The notes under the pieces were generated by a model, which worked only from the letters and a program-made list of their open reading frames with translations, ran no database searches and had not been told where the DNA came from. A program made the position numbers and the translations under genes. A DNA stretch of 64,000 bases, from NCBI GenBank assembly GCA_001683735.1, contig LUGG01000027.1, forward strand, positions 558,001-622,000, read 5' to 3'. Of this stretch, positions 63,626-64,000 are shown piece after piece (the first letter of the stretch is position 1; each line of letters opens with the position of its first letter). Origin of the DNA: Grifola frondosa (lineage: Eukaryota > Basidiomycota > Agaricomycetes > Polyporales > Grifolaceae).

Positions 63626-64000
63626 CTAAATGGAACCTATGACAGCTTCGGAAGCCTGGTTTTTTTCGTCCTCGTTAGTCCCTAGCGGAAGAACGTCCGT
63701 GGCTGCTACTATCTTATCTGCATACTTTTGGAACGGCTCCTGCTCGCAAGCCAGTACGCGATCAAACAGTTTGTCGAACACCTTTTCGAAGGGCTCGACA
63801 ACTGGATAGACTTGTGCGTCATGCCCGCGCACATTTAAGCAATATCTTTCCACTTCGTCTTCAGCATTCGCCGCATAGCCTGGCCAAGTGCGGGACTTGC
63901 CACCTCTTTCAGCCTTTCATATGTCAACTTGATCCTTTTCAAAGTGCGCGCAAAAGTACTCTTCGCGCCCAAATCCATCATTATGCCGACGTGACCCTTA
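63626..64000 (-). pseudogene. P-loop NTPase-nuclease, copy 4, C-terminal end (runs off window)
   Basis: The minus strand reads KGHVGIMMDLGAKSTFARTL at the window edge, then YCLNVRGHDAQVYPVVEPFE, KVFDKLFDRVLACEQEPFQK and a stop at 63,626. It is nearly identical to copy 3 (VAIMMDLGAKSTFARTS, same YCLNVRGHDAQ run). Relative to copy 3 one base is missing near 63,915 (TATGAAAGGCTG against TATGGGAAGGCTG, two differences netting -1), so the two halves are out of frame. The tail differs (GTNEDEKNQASEAVIGSI). Upstream exons lie beyond 64,000. Confidence 0.75.

Overview
The window looks like nuclear DNA of a mushroom-forming basidiomycete (Agaricomycetes). The evidence is the many 45-65 nt GT-AG introns, basidiomycete-typical families (DUF6533 and DUF6534 membrane proteins, fungal type-B carboxylesterase, HET domain, multicopy P-loop NTPase-nuclease proteins), a SNF5 subunit with a GATA-type finger, and a fragment of a non-LTR retrotransposon. 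I see no bacterial, organellar or CRISPR signal and no tRNA or rRNA gene.

Layout. 1-2.2 kb: decayed M20 amidohydrolase. 2.1-4.9 kb: repeat block A with a damaged DUF6533 gene (-). 5.2-12.9 kb: repeat block B, holding an intact NTPase-nuclease gene (+), a type-B carboxylesterase (-) and an unrecognised gene (-). 12.9-21.5 kb: conserved single-copy genes: NSUN2/Trm4 tRNA methyltransferase (-), WH1/CRIB protein (+) and alternative NADH dehydrogenase (-) with one 725-nt intron. 23.7-26.5 kb: block A', an inverted diverged copy of A. 26.7-28.7 kb: DUF6534 gene (-). 30.9-32.1 kb: 5'-truncated LINE. 33.9-34.3 kb: a gene tail cut off at a duplication breakpoint. 34.3-42.0 kb: block B', an inverted copy of B in which the three genes are all broken. 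43.8-47.7 kb: divergent RING finger (-) and TPT-family transporter (+) genes. 48.1-51.1 kb: third NTPase-nuclease copy. 51.9-58.6 kb: SNF5 gene (-) with a tandem partial copy of its 3' end. 61.3-62.9 kb: HET-domain gene with frame breaks. 63.6-64.0 kb: the end of a fourth NTPase-nuclease copy, running off the window.

The window alternates between conserved housekeeping islands with clean reading frames and repeat-rich accessory DNA where most duplicated genes carry one-base indels. The island genes (NSUN2, WH1, RING, TPT) read cleanly with ordinary introns, so the indels in the duplicated genes look like real decay rather than general sequencing error. SNF5 is the exception and needs checking.

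The best candidate for a poorly described system is the dispersed NTPase-nuclease family (four copies in 64 kb). In two copies it sits next to a carboxylesterase and an unrecognised gene inside a large inverted duplication. The architecture resembles Crinkler/CR-type NTPase plus restriction-endonuclease-fold effector proteins, but that family link is inferred from motifs read by eye.
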